This document shows positions 60,400 through 64,000 of a stretch of 64,000 nucleotides of DNA, piece after piece. The DNA is taken from NCBI RefSeq assembly GCF_900129785.1, contig NZ_FSRC01000003.1:1-64000 (forward strand). The letters run 5' to 3'. The translations under genes were made by a program, and so were the position numbers. Numbering within the stretch: the first letter of the stretch is position 1; each line of letters begins with the position of its first letter. The notes under the pieces were generated by a model. The model was not told the origin of the DNA. It made no database searches and saw only the letters and a list, made by a program, of their open reading frames with translations. Source of the DNA: Algoriphagus halophilus. GTDB lineage: Bacteria > Bacteroidota > Bacteroidia > Cytophagales > Cyclobacteriaceae.

Positions 60400-61389
60400 T
60401 TGGTAGAAAAAGTAATCACTTTAGAAAACGTGCCTTTGGCCGAATTTTTAGGTCAGGCCAATGAAAATATCAAGCAAATAGCGCTTGCTTTCCCTCAGAG
60501 TAAGATTATTTCCAGGGGAAATGAAATCCGAATCAAGGGTGGAGCACCAGAGATTTTGCGAATAAATGATGTGCTCAACTTATTGTTGGAACATTTGGAG
60601 CGCTTTGGTCATCTTACACCAGAAAATGTCAAGGATTATTTGGATGTGGAAGGGGTGCCTTTCGAAGAAGCAAGTAGAGATCAAGTAATCGTTTTTGGGA
60701 ATAAGGGATTGGTCATCAAGCCCAAATCTCCTAATCAGAGAAAATTGGTCGAGTCTGCAATGAATAATGATTTGGTTTTTGCATTAGGTCCAGCAGGTAC
60801 AGGGAAGACATATATTGCAGTGGCGCTGGCAGTAAGAGCGCTCAAGAACCGTGAGGTGAAACGAATCATCATTACCCGTCCAGCTGTGGAGGCTGGAGAA
60901 AATCTTGGATTTCTTCCTGGAGATCTTCAGGAGAAATTAGATCCCTATTTGAGGCCGATCTATGATGCCCTTTCTGATATGGTTCCTTCCGAAAAACTGA
61001 AGTTTTACCAAGAAACAAGGGTCATAGAAATAGCACCATTGGCATATATGAGAGGTAGAACCCTTCATGATGCTTTTGTATTATTGGATGAGGCTCAGAA
61101 CACGACCAACGAACAAATAAAAATGTTCCTTACTCGAATGGGACCTAACTCCAAGGTGATTATCACAGGGGACCAAACCCAGGTTGATTTACCTGTTCGT
61201 CAGAAATCTGGTCTTTCTGAAGCTTTGAAGATCCTGAAAAATGTGAAAGGAATCGGTGTGGTGAATTTGAGTGGAAAAGATGTGATCCGACATAAACTAG
61301 TCAAATCTATCATAGAGGCTTACGAAAAAGATCAAGCTGAAAAAGACCGAATCAAAAATGAAACTGGAAGTAGAAAAAGTAGCAGCTGA
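60400..61389 (+). CDS. PhoH-family ATPase
   Basis: 329 aa from a TTG start at 60400, which gives the expected [18 protein letters not shown] opening; no ATG is available nearby. Walker A [19 protein letters not shown] near 127-145, [23 protein letters not shown]-type motif near 155-175, Walker B [12 protein letters not shown] near 230 and GDQTQVDLP. PhoH proteins are SF1-like ATPases tied to RNA metabolism (YbeZ type). The GNAT gene overlaps its end by 32 bases. Confidence 0.93.
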   Translation: [329 protein letters not shown]

Positions 61390-61798
61390 GGACCAAGATC
61401 GGTTGAAGAAGGTCTACGCTATACGGAAACAGGTTTTCGTGGTCGAACAAAAAGTTCCAGCAGAGGCAGAATACGATGAATTTGAGGAAAATTCTACCCA
61501 CTTTTTGGCTACGCTAGATGACGAACCGGTTGGTGCTGCCCGATGGAGGTTTACTGAAAAGGGAGTCAAATTGGAGCGCTTTGCAGTTTTGAAAGAAGCC
61601 AGGGGAAAAGGAGTTGGTCAAAGTATGGTAAAAGCGGTTTTGCTTGATATTCAGTCAGATCCTAAGTCAAAAGGCAAGATGAAATATTTAAATGCACAAT
61701 TGGATGCTGTACCTTTATATACCAAATTTAAGTTTGAGAAGGTAGGAGATGTTTTTGAGGAATGTAATATTCTTCACTATCAAATGCAGTTGGCGTAA
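61358..61798 (+). CDS. GNAT-family N-acetyltransferase
   Basis: 146 aa. Core: VYAIRKQVFVVEQKVPAEAEYDEFE, HFLATLDDEPVGAARWRF, LERFAVLKEARGKGVGQSMVKAVL (acetyl-CoA motif A, R/Q-x-x-G-x-G) and a C-terminal YTKFKFEKVGDVFEECNILHYQM. It resembles the ElaA-like branch. The substrate is unknown. It is nested with the end of phoH, indicating co-expression. Confidence 0.88.
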   Translation: MKLEVEKVAAEDQDRLKKVYAIRKQVFVVEQKVPAEAEYDEFEENSTHFLATLDDEPVGAARWRFTEKGVKLERFAVLKEARGKGVGQSMVKAVLLDIQSDPKSKGKMKYLNAQLDAVPLYTKFKFEKVGDVFEECNILHYQMQLA

Positions 61799-61827
61799 GA
61801 ATTGTCATTCTATTTAAAAAAAATAAT

Positions 61828-62400
61828 ATGAGAAAATCCATTGTAACCATTGCATTGATCTTCGGAGTGATTGGATCTTTAGCTGCACAGGAAGTCGTTT
61901 CTAGTAGCTCGGGGAGTAATTATTATGGAGATTTCAACAATGAAATAAAAGTTAACTTCCTCACCTTAATCATGTTTGGGTCTTTTGAAGTTGCGTACGA
62001 ACGTTATTTGAGTGAAGACCATTCCCTTGAGTTCAAAGGGTTCTTCAATGACCGATTTGGATTTAATAATGAAAAGAAAGGGAAGAAATATAAGACGAAT
62101 TCCGTGCAAGCGGCTATGAATTTTTATCTGAATAGTAATGGAAGTGGTCGTTTTTACCTCTTTCCCCTGGCAAAAATCAGATTTGGGGACTTTGAGGAAC
62201 CTTCCGAGTCAGGAGGTATAGAAACGACTGATATGACAGCCTTTATTTTAGGTGCAGGAGCAGGTTACAAGTGGGAAGTTTCTGAGCATTTTGCTTTTGG
62301 CCCTTATGCTAGCATCGGGAGAAATTTTAGTGATGATGTAATAGATAGATTTACAGGAATTGAATTTAATGCAGGGTTTAACCTAGGTTATCGTTTTTAA
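61828..62400 (+). CDS. Outer membrane beta-barrel protein, DUF3575-like
   Basis: 190 aa with signal peptide MRKSIVTIALIFGVIGSLAAQ. NEIKVNFLTLIMFGSFEVAYERYLSEDHSLEFKG at the barrel start resembles DUF3575/outer-membrane proteins that begin with a lipid-facing N-x-L strand. GAGAGYKWEVSEHFAFGPYASIGRNF and the end FNAGFNLGYRF follow. Probably an 8-strand barrel. Family naming is tentative. Confidence 0.72.
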   Translation: MRKSIVTIALIFGVIGSLAAQEVVSSSSGSNYYGDFNNEIKVNFLTLIMFGSFEVAYERYLSEDHSLEFKGFFNDRFGFNNEKKGKKYKTNSVQAAMNFYLNSNGSGRFYLFPLAKIRFGDFEEPSESGGIETTDMTAFILGAGAGYKWEVSEHFAFGPYASIGRNFSDDVIDRFTGIEFNAGFNLGYRF

Positions 62401-62419
62401 AAGCCATGCAGATAAACTG

Positions 62420-62450
62420 AAGAGCTCTAGATTAGGGCTCTTTTTTTTTG
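62420..62450 (+). terminator. Intrinsic terminator after the barrel gene
   Basis: AAGAGCTCTA / TAGGGCTCTT hairpin with one wobble, then nine T residues. Confidence 0.88.
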
Positions 62451-62522
62451 AAAAAAATAAACTAAATAATTAAATAAATTAAAAGCACTGTCTTGGGATT
62501 ATCCATTTTTGAGACATCTCCC

Positions 62523-62744
62523 ATGTTTTATTGCTGGGATGTTATTCCTGATTCTTTTCTAAGGAGTGGGAGGTGTTCTGGTTTTGCTTCAGATAAATTT
62601 AAAATGGATCCTCAAGAAAAAATGCTCTTTTTAAAAGCCCCTCTTTCTTTAGCCATTCAAAAGTGGGAGAATGATAAATGGGTAGAATTGCCTTCATCCA
62701 GTCAGATTTCCTTCGAGGGAGCTGCATTTCGGGTTCTTTTCTAG
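62523..62744 (+). CDS. Possible small protein of unknown function (73 aa)
   Basis: A frame from ATG 62523 (also open to a TTG at 62493) reads MFYCWDVIPDSFLRSGRCSG and ends FEGAAFRVLF. Base composition is coding-like, and a tandem of acidic and aromatic residues (SLAIQKWENDKWVELPSS) looks like a small beta-rich domain. No family is recognised. It sits between a terminator and the enoyl-CoA hydratase and may be a fragment of a longer lost gene. Confidence 0.35.
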   Translation: MFYCWDVIPDSFLRSGRCSGFASDKFKMDPQEKMLFLKAPLSLAIQKWENDKWVELPSSSQISFEGAAFRVLF

Positions 62745-62807
62745 ACCTTATTTTTGGGAAAGACTATTTATGAAGGTAAATTGATTATTCCTAAATCAAG
62801 TAGCTAC

Positions 62808-63584
62808 ATGACCCACGCTGTATTAACCCGAGTCGAGAATCGGATCGGTTTTATAAAACTAAATAGACCCGAAAAGCGAAATGCTTTAAGTCCTGAATTG
62901 ATTTCTGGCTTGCATCAGGCTTTTGTGGAGATGGATCAGCGTGAAGATGTCAAAGTAATTATTCTGGAAGCAGTGGGGAAAGCATTCTGCGCTGGAGCTG
63001 ATCTAGCCTACCTTCAGGATCTGCAAAGTTATTCATATGTGAAAAACTTGGAAGATAGCAATCATTTAAAGGAATTACTGACCTTGATTTATACCATGCC
63101 AAAAATTGTGATTGCCAATATCCAAGGGCATGCATTGGCTGGTGGCTGCGGATTGGTGACCGTTTGTGATTTTGCTTTTTCAGTTCCCAATGCACTTTTT
63201 GGTTATACAGAGGTAAGAATAGGCTTTGTTCCTGCTTTGGTTTCGGTATTTCTTGCTGAACAGATTGGCATGGCCAAAACTCAAGAACTTTTACTTTCCG
63301 GTGAACTTATTTCCGCTGCAAAGGCAGCTGAATTGGGATTAATTACAGAAGTTTGCCATGATGAATTTTTGCAAAAAGGAGTGATGGATTTTGCCAACAA
63401 ACTCATTGATCAAAATTCGGGCTTTTCCATGGCTGCAACCAAGACCTTACTTCGATCTATCAATCGGGATAAACGGGAGAAAGCCTTGTTAAACGCCTCC
63501 GAAGTCAATGCAAAAGCAAGGTCCCATGAGGATTGCATCAAAGGGATATCATCCTTTTTGAATAAGAACAACCCAGACTGGTAA
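62808..63584 (+). CDS. Enoyl-CoA hydratase/isomerase family protein
   Basis: 258 aa from ATG 62808 (MTHAVLTRVENRIGFIKLNRPEKRNALS); an upstream TTG adds unlikely residues. Crotonase fold: oxyanion-hole segments AVGKAFCAGADLAYL and NIQGHALAGGCGLVTVCDFAFS, and the catalytic acid in FGYTEVRIGFVPALVS (Glu near 137). Hydration of enoyl-CoA in fatty acid or branched amino acid breakdown is likely; sequence does not fix the substrate. Its stop is directly followed by the recQ start in the same frame. Confidence 0.87.
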   Translation: MTHAVLTRVENRIGFIKLNRPEKRNALSPELISGLHQAFVEMDQREDVKVIILEAVGKAFCAGADLAYLQDLQSYSYVKNLEDSNHLKELLTLIYTMPKIVIANIQGHALAGGCGLVTVCDFAFSVPNALFGYTEVRIGFVPALVSVFLAEQIGMAKTQELLLSGELISAAKAAELGLITEVCHDEFLQKGVMDFANKLIDQNSGFSMAATKTLLRSINRDKREKALLNASEVNAKARSHEDCIKGISSFLNKNNPDW

Positions 63585-64000
63585 TTGGAAAAACGTAGCA
63601 AGGAAATACTTCATAAGGTCTTTGGATTCGAAGATTTTCGACCCGTTCAGAAGGACGTTATCAATTCAGTTTTGTCCCAGCATGATACGTTGGCTTTGCT
63701 GCCTACAGGGGGAGGAAAATCCCTGTGTTATCAAATACCTGGCTTGGTAAATGAAGGTATTTGCTTGGTGATCAGTCCTCTGATTGCTTTGATGAAAGAT
63801 CAGGTAGATGCCTTGAAAGCAAAAGGTGTCAAAGCAGCAGCGATATTTTCCGGTATGAGTTACCGAGAGATTGACAATACCTTAGATAACTGCATTTATG
63901 GAGATTTTAAATTTTTATATGTTTCTCCAGAACGCCTTAAAGTGGATTTATTTATTGAGCGATTCAAGCAAATGCCAGTAAATCTTATTGCAGTAGATGA
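63585..64000 (+). CDS. recQ: RecQ-family ATP-dependent DNA helicase (partial, runs off the window)
   Basis: The first 138 codons are visible. It starts at a TTG directly after the hydratase stop (TAA-TTG) and begins MEKRSKEILHKVFGFEDFRPVQKDVI, the RecQ motif 0 (F-R-P-x-Q). Motif I is ALLPTGGGKSLCYQIPGL, Ia is VISPLIALMKDQVDALKAKG and the DEAH box begins at LIAVDE at the window edge. RecQ unwinds DNA 3'-5' during recombination and repair. Confidence 0.93.
   Translation, partial: MEKRSKEILHKVFGFEDFRPVQKDVINSVLSQHDTLALLPTGGGKSLCYQIPGLVNEGICLVISPLIALMKDQVDALKAKGVKAAAIFSGMSYREIDNTLDNCIYGDFKFLYVSPERLKVDLFIERFKQMPVNLIAVD

Noticed and set aside
1..64000. CRISPR array, insertion sequence, prophage or classical defence island
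   Set aside because: No spaced repeats, transposase or integrase motifs, phage structural genes or restriction/toxin-antitoxin pairs were seen. The Arc-like protein has no adjacent toxin-like gene.

Overview
The window is chromosomal DNA from a low-GC member of the Bacteroidota. It most resembles Cytophagales/Cyclobacteriaceae (Algoriphagus-like), judged by family content and from memory rather than by a database search. Supporting signs are small proteins largely confined to this phylum (DUF4199, DUF4293, DUF4295, DUF5522 and DUF4221 types), the alternative Bacteroidetes GlmU, type B ribosomal protein L31, A-rich leaders with few Shine-Dalgarno sites, and -7 boxes of the form TAnnTTTG. Most of the window is ordinary housekeeping and cell-envelope sequence. 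I see no prophage, insertion sequence, CRISPR array or classical defence island.

Layout. 0.3-4.5 kb: an operon of a degenerate dihydroorotase, two DUF4199 membrane proteins and two family 2 glycosyltransferases, meeting a convergent zinc-ribbon methyltransferase. 5.4-8.5 kb: an orphan TolC-type channel, then a leftward SPFH / membrane protein / ribbon-helix-helix operon. 8.6-10.6 kb: leftward rpmB-rpmG-DUF4295-ftsY and a small Cys-rich DUF5522 protein. 10.7-17.3 kb: rightward ornithine aminotransferase, HAD phosphatase, hemB, then amt, a porin and a small secreted repeat protein. 17.3-22 kb: an orphan GroES-like protein, dnaK, a MOSC protein and hemE. 22-30 kb: leftward envelope genes, an MsbA-type ABC exporter, truA, a rightward DUF4293 gene, and an ECF sigma / putative anti-sigma / exported protein cassette. 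30-40 kb: a trans-sulfuration PLP enzyme, cupin, two metallo-beta-lactamase-fold proteins, a PAS protein, a ComM/YifB ATPase, a second MsbA-type exporter and a Wzi-like protein. 40-46.8 kb: rpmE2 followed by a seven-gene rightward operon (alternative glmU, holB, a RimB-like protease, rimK, hemC, a cyclophilin, an RmlD-like reductase). 46.8-58.6 kb: a sodium:neurotransmitter-type symporter, a response regulator, tandem DUF4221-like lipoproteins, a GMC oxidoreductase pair and the tesA / ybbA-ybbP locus. 58.6-59.1 kb: tRNA-Leu(CAA) with a decayed GIY-YIG nuclease gene and a second, palindrome-bearing piece of tRNA 3' end. 59.2-64 kb: a monooxygenase-fold protein, a DUF62 adenosyltransferase, phoH, a GNAT, a beta-barrel protein, an enoyl-CoA hydratase and the start of recQ.

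Themes. Three tetrapyrrole genes (hemB, hemE, hemC) are scattered among unrelated operons. Envelope biogenesis is heavily represented: glycosyltransferases, two lipid-exporter-like ABC proteins, Wzi, GlmU, several beta-barrels and many lipoproteins.

The most unusual structure is the tRNA-Leu / GIY-YIG locus, which looks like the decayed remnant of a very small element that used a tRNA 3' end as its site. Second is the SPFH operon, which ends in a ribbon-helix-helix protein and carries a palindromic operator-like site at its head. Functional statements below rest on visible motifs and family knowledge; nothing was searched.
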